From Hyphomicrobiales bacterium (GTDB lineage Bacteria > Pseudomonadota > Alphaproteobacteria > Rhizobiales > Rhizobiaceae): a DNA stretch of 64,000 nt. How positions within the stretch are numbered: position 1 is the first letter of the stretch; each line of letters starts with the position of its first letter. Positions 9,394 through 18,401 of this stretch are shown here, piece by piece. Position numbers and translations under genes: made by a program. The stretch spans positions 62,001 to 126,000 of the forward strand of contig UCCA01000001.1 of assembly GCA_900470805.1 (NCBI GenBank), written 5' to 3'. The notes beneath the pieces were generated by a model. It was given only the letters and a program-made list of their open reading frames with translations. It did not search any database and was not told the origin of the DNA.

Positions 9394-10452
9394 TCAGATC
9401 GAGCCCCTGTCGCGATCTGCTTCGGTATCACGGCCCAAGAGTTCGGATACCCAACGGCTGGAGGGGTGATGGCGGCAGAAAGTCACCAGCGCGATCGAGA
9501 TCGGAACGCCGATGAATGCGCCAAATATCCCCCACAGGTAACTCCAGGCGAAAACGGAAAACAGGACGACGACCGGCGATAGGGAGAGCGCATTGCCAGA
9601 TACGCGTGGTTCGATATAGCTGCCAAGCGTGAACTGGATGAGGTTCAGCCCAACAAAGATCACAAGCGCCGACTGCCAGTCGTCGAATTGGATGAGCGCA
9701 AATGCCGTAGGAAGCAGCGTTGCCACCAGCGGACCGATAAAGGGTATGTAATTCAGCACAAAGGCGATGGCCCCCCATTCCTTCGCGAGGGGCAGTCCGA
9801 AGGCACTCGTGAACCCGAAGACGAAGAGTCCCGTAGCGATGCTCATGATTGTACGGATTTTCATATAGCGCCGAAGCTTCTGCGCCGTCTGCCGACTGCC
9901 ATCGAGCAGCAATTTCCTTGCCCTCGAGCTTTGCATTCTTTTGATCCGGCCTTCGAAATCCTCAACCTCCATCACCCCAAGGAGAAGATAGGTCAAAGCA
10001 ATCAGCCAGAAGCTGAACGTGCTGTTGACCCGGCTCGTCAAGGTCTGGACACCACGCAGCACCGAAGCGGTACCCATATTGTCGGCCCAAAGAACATCGA
10101 CATTGACGCCCTGCTCGTCGAGCCATTGGCGGATCTCCTGATATTGCTGCTGGAACCGGGCCGCGTTGAAAACCATCCATCCGCCGACCCGACCGAAGGA
10201 CCATGTGACGATCCAGCCGAATGCCAGAAGCGCAAGTATCATCACGGCCAGGGTCACCAGAAGTGCGATGTATCTTGGAAGGAAGCGCTGCATGCCGTGC
10301 TGCACCGGCCACAAAAGGGAAATCGCCAAGAGAGCGAATGCCAAGGGTGCCACGACCGTCGCACCTGCCGGCAGCATGGCGATCACGAGAAGCACCGCAA
10401 TTACAACCTGGGCCGAAGGAACTGTTCTATATCGTCCGGCCCGCATCATCAT
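9394..10452 (-). CDS. AI-2E family (YdiK/PerM-like) membrane transporter
   Basis: Polytopic inner-membrane protein of the TqsA/PerM family; members export AI-2, sodium/protons or other small solutes, so the substrate here is unknown. Seen: an N-terminal hydrophobic pair (VVIAVLLVIAMLPAGATVVAPLAFALLAISLLW), a central soluble loop (about residues 95-150), and a C-terminal membrane block with NYIPFIGPLVATLLP and EPRVSGNALSLSPVVVL, both hallmark segments. 352 residues is standard. Its start is 15 bases beyond the stop of the amidohydrolase gene on the same strand, so it is probably the distal gene of that unit. Confidence 0.88.
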   Translation of the reverse strand: MMMRAGRYRTVPSAQVVIAVLLVIAMLPAGATVVAPLAFALLAISLLWPVQHGMQRFLPRYIALLVTLAVMILALLAFGWIVTWSFGRVGGWMVFNAARFQQQYQEIRQWLDEQGVNVDVLWADNMGTASVLRGVQTLTSRVNSTFSFWLIALTYLLLGVMEVEDFEGRIKRMQSSRARKLLLDGSRQTAQKLRRYMKIRTIMSIATGLFVFGFTSAFGLPLAKEWGAIAFVLNYIPFIGPLVATLLPTAFALIQFDDWQSALVIFVGLNLIQFTLGSYIEPRVSGNALSLSPVVVLFSVFAWSYLWGIFGAFIGVPISIALVTFCRHHPSSRWVSELLGRDTEADRDRGSI

Positions 10453-10467
10453 CCTCGATTAGGAGTA

Positions 10468-11910
10468 TCAAAGGGTATTCTTGAAAATTCGGCCGTCTTT
10501 CATGACGATCTTCAGGGTCTCCTCAGGTCTTTCGACCAACTTGATATCGTCGAGTGGATTGCCGTCCCATACAAGCATATCGGCAAGCGCCCCTTTCTCG
10601 ATGACCCCGAGATTGCCTGGATAAGGCGCGCGCAAGTTGGAAAGTGCCAGAAGACCCGCATTGCCCGACGTTGCCATGCGCAGGGCTTCTGCGTTTGTGA
10701 ACCAATTGCTCAGATGCGTGAGCATGATATTTTGCCGCGGCGCCAGTTCGGGAGAGAACAGAAGATCCGAACCCCAGGCGGTCATGATCCCGTATTTCTT
10801 CGCATATCCGTATATCTTTGGCGTTCCGACAAATATCTGTGCTGCGCGTTCGGCGCCGACGCCAGTCTGCGAGGCGGCGTCTTCGATCGTCAGGAAGGGT
10901 TGGGTGCTTAGCCAGATCTTCTTGTCGGCAAACATCCTTGCCGTCTGTTCGTCCATTAGATGGGCATGTTCGATGCAGCTCACTCCACCCGCTATGGCGC
11001 GCTGGACGGTGTTGGACGCATAGGCGTGGACCGTCACGTAGGTGTTCCAGTCCCGGGCTACCTCCACCGCGGCGCGAATTTCGGTTTCGCTGAAGGTCGT
11101 CATGTCGAGCGGGCTGCGCGGGGATGAGACGCCGCCGCCGCCAACGATCTTGACCTGCGACGCCCCCTGAAGAAGCTGCTCGCGCACCCGACGCTGCAAG
11201 CCGCCGATATCATCGGCGATGGCCGCACTTCCCATTAGTTCGCTGAGGCTGAGCTGACCATCCCGCGCAGGAATTTCAAACGGCATGCGCAGATCGCCGT
11301 GACCGCCGGAAGTCGTGATCATTGCCCCAGACGGAAAGATGCGTGGGCCGGGAATGATCCCGGTATCGATCGCTTGTTTGAAGGTGAAAGTGGGGCCGCC
11401 CAGATCGCGGATCGTGGTAAAGCCCCGCAGCAACGTGCGCTCGGCTTCCGCGGTGGCGGCGGCGAATATAATGCCGGGGTCGCCCATCATAAGCACCTGT
11501 AACGGTACTGGGGCGTAGATCGCATGCCAATGCGCATCGATCATGCCGGGCATCAGCATGCGATTGTCGCAGTTTATGATCGTCGCGTCCTCTGGCGGAG
11601 GGTTGTTGGCCGGATCGATGGCGGCGATCGTGTTCCCCTCGACGAGTACCTGTACCCCGTCGTGCAACTTATCGGATTTTCCGTCGAACAGCCGGACCTG
11701 CTTCAGCAGTATCTTGGAGGGTCGTTTTGCGTTCTGCGCGTTGCCCGCACCTGGCATGATCCCCGCCACGGCAACCGATCCGATCGCCGCCAAAAAGTTT
11801 CGCCGCGAATAGTCGGCAAGATAGCCAGATCGTTGTTGAAGCCCTGGACTAGCACAACTGCAGCCACCATTATGGATGAGGTGTCGATATTTCATACCAG
11901 CGCTAAACAC
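10468..11910 (-). CDS. Tat-exported amidohydrolase (imidazolonepropionase/prolidase-like)
   Basis: Predicted metal-dependent hydrolase of the amidohydrolase superfamily. Seen: after about 40 residues that include CSCASPGLQQ comes a twin-arginine signal SRRNFLAAIGSVAVAGIMPGAGNAQ; then the barrel motifs DAHWH, VHAYASN, EHAH and AWGSD for a binuclear metal site, with IKLVERPEETLKIVMKDGRIFK at the C-terminus. Related enzymes hydrolyse Xaa-Arg/Lys dipeptides or lactam-like bonds. With arginine deiminase next to it, release of arginine from peptides is a fair inference. GTG 11910 has GGAGG 6 bases upstream and is preferred. ATG 11895 or ATG 11943 are alternatives. The putative twin-arginine signal is internal rather than at the very N-terminus, which is odd but seen in this group. 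Confidence 0.82.
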   Translation of the reverse strand: MFSAGMKYRHLIHNGGCSCASPGLQQRSGYLADYSRRNFLAAIGSVAVAGIMPGAGNAQNAKRPSKILLKQVRLFDGKSDKLHDGVQVLVEGNTIAAIDPANNPPPEDATIINCDNRMLMPGMIDAHWHAIYAPVPLQVLMMGDPGIIFAAATAEAERTLLRGFTTIRDLGGPTFTFKQAIDTGIIPGPRIFPSGAMITTSGGHGDLRMPFEIPARDGQLSLSELMGSAAIADDIGGLQRRVREQLLQGASQVKIVGGGGVSSPRSPLDMTTFSETEIRAAVEVARDWNTYVTVHAYASNTVQRAIAGGVSCIEHAHLMDEQTARMFADKKIWLSTQPFLTIEDAASQTGVGAERAAQIFVGTPKIYGYAKKYGIMTAWGSDLLFSPELAPRQNIMLTHLSNWFTNAEALRMATSGNAGLLALSNLRAPYPGNLGVIEKGALADMLVWDGNPLDDIKLVERPEETLKIVMKDGRIFKNTL

Positions 11911-12087
11911 GGCATTCCTCCGAGAAATATCTCCACCAAACATTCATTCAAACCCACAATGTCAGCTTGGCAGCAACGTCGCTGAACCAACGGTTTGCGT
12001 TACGCAGCTTACGTGGCCTTCCGCAGTCAAGAACAAGCCTCACCGCCTTCGACGCGAATGAAGCAGGGCCATCTTTTCCGGCAACGG

Positions 12088-13332
12088 CTAGTAATCCACT
12101 GCATCACGCGCGATGGGGCATGTCATGCAGTGCCCGCCGCCACGCCCACGTCCAAGCTCTGCGCCATTGATCGTGATGACTTCAATGCCCTGCTTGCGCA
12201 GCAGAGTGTTGGTGTAGGTATTGCGGTCATACGCGTAGACGACACCCGGGGATGCGCAGACCAGATTGGCGCCGCTATCCCACTGCGTGCGCTCGCGCAT
12301 ATAGTCGTTTCCACCGGTCTCGACGACACGCATGGCCTTCAACCCGAGCGAGTCGCGCACCGTTTCGACGAACGAGCCCTTGTCCTTGTGCAGTTCGACG
12401 CCACCCTTGCCGTCTGGGCGATAGGAAAAGGCTTCGATGTTGTTGACGATGTCAGGGTAGAGCAACACGCAATCGCGGTCTGCAAAAGTGAAGACTGTGT
12501 CGAGGTGCATGGCCGCACGCAGCTTGGGCATTGCCGCAACGATGACGCGCTCTGCGGCGCCTTTCTCAAATAGCGCTGCTGCCACTTGGCTGATCGCCTG
12601 TCGCGACGTTCGTTCGCTCATGCCGATGAGGACATTGCCCTTGCCGATCGGCATGACGTCTCCGCCTTCAATTGTCGCAAGGCCCCAATCTTTTGTTGGG
12701 TCCCCCCACCAAACATTGACCTGACCGGCGAAATCCGGATGAAACTTGTAGATGGAGGTCGTGAGGATCGTCTCCTCGTGGCGCGCCGGCCAGTAGAGTG
12801 CGTTCAAGGTGACGCCGCCATATATCCAGCAGGTGGTGTCGCGCGTGTAGAGTGTGTTCGGCAGCGGTGGAAGCAGGTACTCGTTGACCCCGGCCGCATC
12901 GCGGATCAGTTCCAGCTGCTCGCCACCAACGTTTTCGGGAAACTCGAAGGTGGAAAGGCCACCGATCAGAGTCTCGGCCAGATCGCGGTTGGAAAGACCC
13001 TCAAGGTAGGAGCGCACCTCGTCGAGAAGGCCAAGACCAATCTGGTTGGCGACCACCTGGTTGTCCAGTATCCACTTCTTTGCCTCCGGGATCGCAACCG
13101 TCTCGGCAAGAAGATTGTGCATCTCGACGACGTCGATGCCGCGGTCGCGCATTTTTGTGATGAAGTCGAAATGATCTCGCTTGGCGTTATCGACCCAGAG
13201 GACGTCGTCAAACAGAAGGGCGTCACAATTGCTCGGCGTCAGACGCTGATGGGCCCGGCCCGGCGCACAAACCATAACCTTTCGCAGTTGGCCAACTTCG
13301 GAATGCACGCCAAATTTGCTGTCCTTTGTCAT
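12088..13332 (-). CDS. arcA: Arginine deiminase
   Basis: Converts L-arginine to citrulline and ammonia, the first step of the arginine deiminase pathway, in the cytoplasm. Seen: 414 residues, N-terminus [37 protein letters not shown] with a catalytic histidine, and the C-terminal [21 protein letters not shown], whose first cysteine (about residue 402) is the catalytic nucleophile position in Pseudomonas ArcA. It lies 20 bases downstream of the arcD-type antiporter gene on the same strand, so they are very probably co-transcribed. Ornithine transcarbamylase (arcB) and carbamate kinase (arcC) are not in this window, so ATP formation by the classical pathway would need genes elsewhere. Confidence 0.96.
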   Translation of the reverse strand: MTKDSKFGVHSEVGQLRKVMVCAPGRAHQRLTPSNCDALLFDDVLWVDNAKRDHFDFITKMRDRGIDVVEMHNLLAETVAIPEAKKWILDNQVVANQIGLGLLDEVRSYLEGLSNRDLAETLIGGLSTFEFPENVGGEQLELIRDAAGVNEYLLPPLPNTLYTRDTTCWIYGGVTLNALYWPARHEETILTTSIYKFHPDFAGQVNVWWGDPTKDWGLATIEGGDVMPIGKGNVLIGMSERTSRQAISQVAAALFEKGAAERVIVAAMPKLRAAMHLDTVFTFADRDCVLLYPDIVNNIEAFSYRPDGKGGVELHKDKGSFVETVRDSLGLKAMRVVETGGNDYMRERTQWDSGANLVCASPGVVYAYDRNTYTNTLLRKQGIEVITINGAELGRGRGGGHCMTCPIARDAVDY

Positions 13333-13352
13333 CGAGGTAGTCCCCCAGTTGA

Positions 13353-14786
13353 TTAAGGTTCAATTGTGCCGGTCAGCAGGCCGTAGGCACCAATGAGGCC
13401 TGCCACCAAGGTGACGGCGAAAACGATAAGCTCGGCGGAGGTGAACAACTGCACCTTCTGCTCGCGTCGGGCCCATACGTAAAGAATGGTTCCCGGCACA
13501 AAAAGAACGGTAACCAACAGGACGTATTTGAGCCCGGCGGCAATGAACATGATGATCGTGTAAACCACTGCAATCCAGGCAAATACCTGGTCGCGACCGC
13601 GCTCATGCGGCGTTGCCTCGTAGCCTTCGCCGCGGCGGGCGAGCAAAACGCCGTAGCCCGCCACCAAAAGGTAGGGCAGAAGCGCCGTGACGCTAGTCAT
13701 GTCGAGCATGAAGTTGAAGGCGTCGCGAGACCAGTACGTAGAGATCACGAACAACGAAACGACGATATTGGTCAGCCATAGCGCGTTAGCCGGTACCCGG
13801 TTGCCATTCTGCGCCGCAAATAGCCTCGGCATATCGGCGGATTTGGCGGCAGCAAACAGGACTTCCGCGCAAATCAGCGACCAGGCGAGATAGGCACCCA
13901 GCACCGACACCAGCACGCCAATCGATATGAACACCGCACCCCAGTGGCCGACAACCACCTCGAGGACGCCCGCAAGGGATGGATTCTGGACGCCGGCAAC
14001 CGCCGCCCGAGGCATTGCGGCATAGGGGAGCAGCGTGATCGCCACCATCAGGCCGGTCACCCCGACGAAGCCGAGAATCGTGGCTGTGCCGACATCGGCG
14101 CGCGTTTTGGCAAAGCGAGAATAGACGCTTGCCCCTTCGATCCCAAGGAAAACGAAGACGGTGATCAGCATCGTGTCTCGGACCTGCGCGAATAGGGACT
14201 TTTCGGGCATGTCCACGCCGCCAAAGAAATTGGCCGAAAATTGCGTGTAGTTGAAGACGAAAAGCATAGCCAGGATGGCGACGACAATTGGGACGATCTT
14301 GGCAATCGTGACGATCACATTGATGAAAGCCGCCTGCTCAACGCCGCGAAGGATCATGAAATGGAAAGCCCATATCCCGATAAGGGAGACGATGATGGCG
14401 GTTATCGTGCTTCCATCCCCAAAGAGCCCCGGGAAAAAACGCCCGAGTGTCGAACCGATCAACACCCAGTAGAAGACGTTGCCGAGGCAGCTACCGAGCC
14501 AGTATCCAAAGGCGGACAGGAAGCCCATATAGTTGCCGAAGCCTTCTTTGGCGTAAGCGAAAACACCGGAATCGATCTCGGGCTTTTTCTCCGCCAAGGC
14601 CTGAAAGACACGTGCAAGCATGTACATGCCGGTGCCGGCGATTATCCAGGCAATAATCGCACCGAAGGGACCGGTCGCCGTTCCGAAACGGCCGGGAAGG
14701 TTGAATATCCCAGCGCCCACCATTGAACCGACGACCATCGACGTTAGTGCGAAAAGTGATAATTTTTGCGTGGAAGCCGACGCCAT
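13353..14786 (-). CDS. arcD: Arginine:ornithine antiporter-type APC transporter, copy 1
   Basis: Exchanges arginine for ornithine or another basic amino acid across the inner membrane. Seen: 477 residues with about 12-13 hydrophobic segments, the APC-family opening [27 protein letters not shown] (substrate backbone motif GSMVGAGIF) and [24 protein letters not shown]. It lies directly upstream of arcA. The second homologue at 15024 is about the same length and shares most motifs, so this looks like an old tandem duplication. Exact exchange partner unknown; agmatine or lysine are alternatives. Confidence 0.9.
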   Translation of the reverse strand: MASASTQKLSLFALTSMVVGSMVGAGIFNLPGRFGTATGPFGAIIAWIIAGTGMYMLARVFQALAEKKPEIDSGVFAYAKEGFGNYMGFLSAFGYWLGSCLGNVFYWVLIGSTLGRFFPGLFGDGSTITAIIVSLIGIWAFHFMILRGVEQAAFINVIVTIAKIVPIVVAILAMLFVFNYTQFSANFFGGVDMPEKSLFAQVRDTMLITVFVFLGIEGASVYSRFAKTRADVGTATILGFVGVTGLMVAITLLPYAAMPRAAVAGVQNPSLAGVLEVVVGHWGAVFISIGVLVSVLGAYLAWSLICAEVLFAAAKSADMPRLFAAQNGNRVPANALWLTNIVVSLFVISTYWSRDAFNFMLDMTSVTALLPYLLVAGYGVLLARRGEGYEATPHERGRDQVFAWIAVVYTIIMFIAAGLKYVLLVTVLFVPGTILYVWARREQKVQLFTSAELIVFAVTLVAGLIGAYGLLTGTIEP

Positions 14787-15023
14787 GATGGAACTCGAAT
14801 GACAAGGTTGCTCGGGCTTTCGATGAATACAACTGCTGCCGGCACGTTCCTGTATCAGTTACTATAGAGTGCTTCAGCCTTGCCGGTGATCGCAGGGAAT
14901 CTCACAACTATGCTCTGCGTTTAAAATTTCATGAGCACTAAACTAGAGGAATTCGGGCAGGTCTGAACCTCGTGCGCCCGCGCTCGATTCCAGAAAACTT
15001 CGGATTTTCATGAGGATATGCGC

Positions 15024-16454
15024 TCAGACCGATATTCGACCCGTCGCGAGAAAGTAGATGGCGGCCATGGCGCCAATGGCGGCAGTGATGAACATCAATG
15101 TTTCCGCTGGCGTAAATACACGCAGGTTCTGTTCCCGACGGGCCATGAAGAAAAGGATGGTTCCAGGTCCATAGATCGCGGCGGAAAGAAGCAGATGGCT
15201 GCCGCCTGCCGCAGCAATGAGGAACGACGTGTAAACGAGCGCCAGCCCCGATCGCACTGCTTCGCGGCGACGGCTTGCCGGCTCCAGTTCGTAAGTCTCG
15301 CCAGTTGCAACAAGCTTGAAACTGTAAGCCGAGACAAGAAAATAGGGGATCAAGATCATCGAGCTGGTCAGCTCGATAGCGAGACGGAGCGCGTATTGAG
15401 CAAATAGCGACAGGATCAGGAAGATCTGAACCACGATATTGGTGAGCCACAAAGCATGTGAAGGCACGCCGGCCTTGTTTTCGTGCATGAGGAATTTCGG
15501 CATCGTGCCGTATTTGGAGGCAGAGAATAGAATCTCCGCAGCAAGCAAAACCCAGGACAGGTAGGCGCCGCCGACAGAAATCATCAGCGCGGCGCTGACG
15601 AAAAGCGTACCCCATGGGCCCACTATTGCCGAAAGTACACCTGCCATCGATGGGTTGCGCAGGTCGGCGAGGTCTGGACGCAGCATGATGCCATAAGAGA
15701 GTATCGTTACCAGAACGAGCAGGCAGAGCACGCCGATAAATCCGAGGAGCGTTGCAACGCCGACGTCGGCGCGATTGCGGGCGTAACGAGAATAGACGCT
15801 TGCCCCCTCGATGCCGACGAAGACAAAGACCGTGACCAACATCGTCGCGCGGACTTGTCCTGCGATGTTGCCGAAGGTAGCGGCCTCGCCTCCCCAGAAA
15901 TTAATGGCGAAAATGTCGGCTTGGAAGCCATAGATGACGAACACGATGAAGAGCGCGATTGGAATGATCTTCGCGAAGGTAACGATTGTGTTGATCGCCA
16001 CAGCTTCCCGGATGCCGCGCAGGATCAGGCTGTGAACGATCCAAAGCAGCATTGAGGAGCACGCAACGGCGAGAACCGTGTTGCCGTCGCCAAATATCGG
16101 AAAGAATAGCCCAAGCGTCGACTTGATCAGAACGAAGTAGGAGACGTTGCCTAGAAGCGCTGCGGACCAGTAGCCGAGCGCCGACAAAAACCCGAGGTAG
16201 TTGCCGAAACCTTCCTTCGCATAGGCATATATGCCTGCATCCAGATCTGGTTTCCGCGCTGATAAAGTCTGGAAAACGAACGCCAGCATCAACATGCCTA
16301 TGCCGGAAATTGTCCAGGCGACCAGTGCGCCAAAGGGACCGGTGGCGCGCCCGAAAGCCTGCGGAAGCGAGAAGATGCCGGCACCCACCATGGAGCCGAC
16401 ACACATCGCCATCAGGGTCCACATGGAAAGTTTGGCTTCGGAAGAAGAACTCAT
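15024..16454 (-). CDS. Arginine:ornithine antiporter-type APC transporter, copy 2
   Basis: Second APC-superfamily basic amino-acid antiporter. Seen: [63 protein letters not shown] and about 12 membrane spans; 476 residues. It is separated from copy 1 by 237 bases in which I see no gene. Its start is next to the divergent AraC-type regulator, suggesting that this promoter region controls the whole arcD2-arcD1-arcA unit. Divergence between the two copies suggests different substrates, for example arginine/ornithine versus citrulline or lysine exchange; this is inference. Confidence 0.9.
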   Translation of the reverse strand: MSSSSEAKLSMWTLMAMCVGSMVGAGIFSLPQAFGRATGPFGALVAWTISGIGMLMLAFVFQTLSARKPDLDAGIYAYAKEGFGNYLGFLSALGYWSAALLGNVSYFVLIKSTLGLFFPIFGDGNTVLAVACSSMLLWIVHSLILRGIREAVAINTIVTFAKIIPIALFIVFVIYGFQADIFAINFWGGEAATFGNIAGQVRATMLVTVFVFVGIEGASVYSRYARNRADVGVATLLGFIGVLCLLVLVTILSYGIMLRPDLADLRNPSMAGVLSAIVGPWGTLFVSAALMISVGGAYLSWVLLAAEILFSASKYGTMPKFLMHENKAGVPSHALWLTNIVVQIFLILSLFAQYALRLAIELTSSMILIPYFLVSAYSFKLVATGETYELEPASRRREAVRSGLALVYTSFLIAAAGGSHLLLSAAIYGPGTILFFMARREQNLRVFTPAETLMFITAAIGAMAAIYFLATGRISV

Positions 16455-16466
16455 GATTCCGACAAT

Positions 16467-16655
16467 TCAGGCTGGTGTATTTTCCAGCGGAGGGAGAGCC
16501 TCCTTCGAGCCGTACATTACATCTTCGTCGACGGTCTCGTTATGGTTCAGAATCCCAAGGCTATGCTCCACGTTTATTAGCGGCGGCTTCACAGGCACCG
16601 AACTTGCGGTCACCTTTCCTGTCGAAGCAGCATTGAGCGAATGTTCCGTGTGCAC
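16467..16655 (-). CDS. Possible 62-residue protein ahead of arcD copy 2
   Basis: A GTG-initiated frame ends 12 bases before the arcD2 start and would encode an acidic, non-hydrophobic peptide (contains LINVEHSLGILNHNETVDED). No family is recognised and the ribosome binding site is weak (GGCGA). Position makes it a candidate leader gene of the arc unit, but a chance frame is equally possible. Confidence 0.3.
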   Translation of the reverse strand: MHTEHSLNAASTGKVTASSVPVKPPLINVEHSLGILNHNETVDEDVMYGSKEALPPLENTPA

Positions 16656-16820
16656 GTCGCCGATTTAGCCCGAGGAACCACGCAACAAGGCATGTTATCG
16701 GCTGCCTGCCCGGTCAGGTTGTGTTTTAGTGTTAGCTATGATAGTGTGTAGACAATATAACGACATGACTGCCGCAAGAAAAATCCAGTTGAAATGAAGA
16801 TTTTAGTTGGGGGAACTTGA
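16656..16820. other. Divergent promoter region between arcD2 unit and araC-type gene
   Basis: The full gap between arcD2 and the AraC-type gene is 412 bases (16455-16866). Apart from the two doubtful small frames annotated separately it holds AT-rich DNA near 16730-16800 that should contain the regulator promoter. I could not identify a convincing FNR/Anr box or a clean AraC half-site pair by eye. Confidence 0.4.
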
Positions 16821-16862
16821 ATGTCGAAAGTCGCCTTTCATTGGCAGTCTGGTCGGCGCTAG
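16821..16862 (+). CDS. Possible 13-residue leader peptide before AraC-type gene
   Basis: ATG at 16821 has a strong GGGGGA ribosome binding site and encodes MSKVAFHWQSGRR, stopping at TAG 16860-16862, four bases before the regulator's ATG. The regulator itself lacks a good ribosome binding site, so its translation may depend on ribosomes ending the leader. Confidence 0.4.
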   Translation: MSKVAFHWQSGRR

Positions 16863-16866
16863 CACC

Positions 16867-18009
16867 ATGACGATTCGCCATTCAAGAACGCAACCAGTTG
16901 CATTTCACGCAGCGCAAGATTCAGTTGACCTGGATGCGATCCAAACTCAGCATCTGCTGGATCCAGGCGGATCGGCGCAGGTCCCGGCACTGTCGTCTTT
17001 TGAATTTGTGACAGGCGGGGTTCCGAGGGTGTGTCAATTCGAGGCCTGGCGCACCAACTTCGCTCCGATCCTGAATGTTGAATGTTCTCGTGATATCTCG
17101 CAAGGTTTCATCGGAAAGCAAGTGATCTGGGATCTGGGCTGCTTTGCCTACGCGCATGTCACCACGGATGCTCTGGACTTTGAGAGCGTAACGCGTCCCG
17201 GTCGCTGGGAGCCTCTCGACCACTTCGTCCTGTCTGTGTTGCTGTCGGGCGATGTCTACACCGAAACGTCCTCAAGGACGTTCAGGGGTACCGTCGGCGT
17301 CACGCAGGTCCATTCTCTTGGTCATAGTTTCCGCGGGAAACTAGCGGCAAGCGAACTGCTCATGTTGTACGTTCCACGCGACTTTTGCCCTCAGACAACT
17401 CAGGCGTTAAGCGCCGCGGAATTCACGACGTTGGATGGGGGGATGGGGCTGCTATTTCATGATTACATGATAGGCTTGGCAAGGCAGTTGCCGCGCGTCA
17501 ACAAGGCTGATCTTCCGGCTCTCGCGGAAGCCACGCGGGCCATGATGCTTGCCTGCGTATCTCCTTCCGCGGATCATTGCCACATGGCGGGGCGTCCCAT
17601 AGCGGTAACCCTACTTCATCGTGCACAGAAAATAATACAGTCAAGGCTGTATGACGCGTCTCTTGGGGCTCGAATGATTGAACGTGAACTGGGTATTTCG
17701 CGCTCCCGCCTGTATCGAATGTTCGAGGCCTTCGGTGGCGTTAGGCGCTACATCCAACACAGGCGCTTGCTTGACGCGCACACTGCCTTGGCAAACCCAA
17801 GTGACCAACGCAGAATACTTGAAATTGCCGAGCAGCGTTGCTTTACCGATGGTTCGGAGTTCAGTCGCGCATTCAAGCGTGAATTCGGCTATAGCCCGGT
17901 CGAAGTCCGAATTGGCATGAGAGGCAATTTGCCGTGCAGGTCTGATAGCCTTCAGGAAACCGCGCCCGAACATCAACTGGGGACAATGCTGCGCAGACTC
18001 CAGGGTTGA
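16867..18009 (+). CDS. AraC-family transcriptional regulator
   Basis: Probable activator of the divergent arginine unit. Seen: an N-terminal AraC-binding-like region (residues about 30-190, with VCQFEAWRTNFAPI and WEPLDHFVLSVLLSGDVYTE) and a C-terminal double helix-turn-helix (residues about 265-365: ERELGISRSRLYRMFEAFGGVRRYIQHRRL, then CFTDGSEFSRAFKREFGYSPVEVR). This is the arrangement of the AraC-binding-like (FeaR/OruR-like) group. OruR/ArgR-type AraC proteins control arginine or ornithine genes in pseudomonads, which fits the neighbourhood. The ATG at 16867 starts MTIRHSRTQPVAFHA. A TTG at 16807 would add 20 residues. Confidence 0.85.
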   Translation: MTIRHSRTQPVAFHAAQDSVDLDAIQTQHLLDPGGSAQVPALSSFEFVTGGVPRVCQFEAWRTNFAPILNVECSRDISQGFIGKQVIWDLGCFAYAHVTTDALDFESVTRPGRWEPLDHFVLSVLLSGDVYTETSSRTFRGTVGVTQVHSLGHSFRGKLAASELLMLYVPRDFCPQTTQALSAAEFTTLDGGMGLLFHDYMIGLARQLPRVNKADLPALAEATRAMMLACVSPSADHCHMAGRPIAVTLLHRAQKIIQSRLYDASLGARMIERELGISRSRLYRMFEAFGGVRRYIQHRRLLDAHTALANPSDQRRILEIAEQRCFTDGSEFSRAFKREFGYSPVEVRIGMRGNLPCRSDSLQETAPEHQLGTMLRRLQG

Positions 18010-18216
18010 TGCCACCACATCCTTCAAGCGCACGGCTTAAAAGCATCACAATGCTCAGTGACGACATGGCTGCAACATGTTTGGGCGACGCGTTGCGGGC
18101 AATAGGGGTGACTGCATAATCAAAAGTGGCCTAGCTGCGCGCCAAGCGCATAGCGCATGGCTGCCCTGCGCAAATTTGCCTACCGTTTAAGCCAGTCTAG
18201 TGTATAAACACAGTTA
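18010..18216. other. Gap upstream of the small RNA locus
   Basis: No protein gene is supported here; in particular there is no DUF1127 frame, which accompanies related RNA loci in Rhodobacter. The AT-rich stretch 18173-18215 (with TCTAGTGTATAAA) is the likely promoter of the RNA, but I cannot fix the -35 element. Confidence 0.4.
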
Positions 18217-18372
18217 TCGAAGCAATGCATCCTCCTCCCGCAACGCTTCGATTTTGCAAGCGTCTCACTCCTCCTCCCAGGGGCGCTTGTGCGGACAGTA
18301 GCACTCCTCCTCCCAGCTGCTGTTCACTGTTTTGAAAAAGCCTGCCGCACCTCCTCCCGCGGCAGGCTTTTT
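18217..18372 (+). ncRNA. Four-hairpin CCUCCUCCC ('cuckoo'/alpha-r14-type) small RNA locus
   Basis: Four consecutive stem-loops each display CCUCCUCCC in the loop. Hairpin 1 is 18217-18251 (TCGAAGC/GCTTCGA, motif 18231-18239). Hairpin 2 is 18257-18289 (CAAGCG/CGCTTG, motif 18270-18278). Hairpin 3 is 18295-18323 (ACAGTAGC/GCTGCTGT, motif 18306-18314). Hairpin 4 is 18335-18372 (14-base perfect stem, motif 18350-18358) and ends in a T-run, so it doubles as an intrinsic terminator for the plus strand. The loop motif is an anti-Shine-Dalgarno sequence. Known alphaproteobacterial relatives are the alpha-r14 RNAs of Sinorhizobium and CcsR1-4 of Rhodobacter sphaeroides, linked to stress responses. Single RNA or processed into four is not decidable from sequence. 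Confidence 0.85.
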
Positions 18373-18401
18373 CTTTTCCCCGGCCGCTCAGACCGCTCTC
18401 A

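Noticed and set aside
14787..15023. Gap between the two arcD-type genes searched for an FNR/Anr box or a separate gene
   Set aside because: No TTGAT-N4-ATCAA-like site and no supported frame were found.
18230..18360. Four evenly repeated CTCCTCCC units looked like a short repeat or CRISPR-like array
   Set aside because: The repeats are only 9 bases and each sits in the loop of its own hairpin, with different stems and a final terminator. That is an RNA-structure pattern, not a repeat-spacer array.
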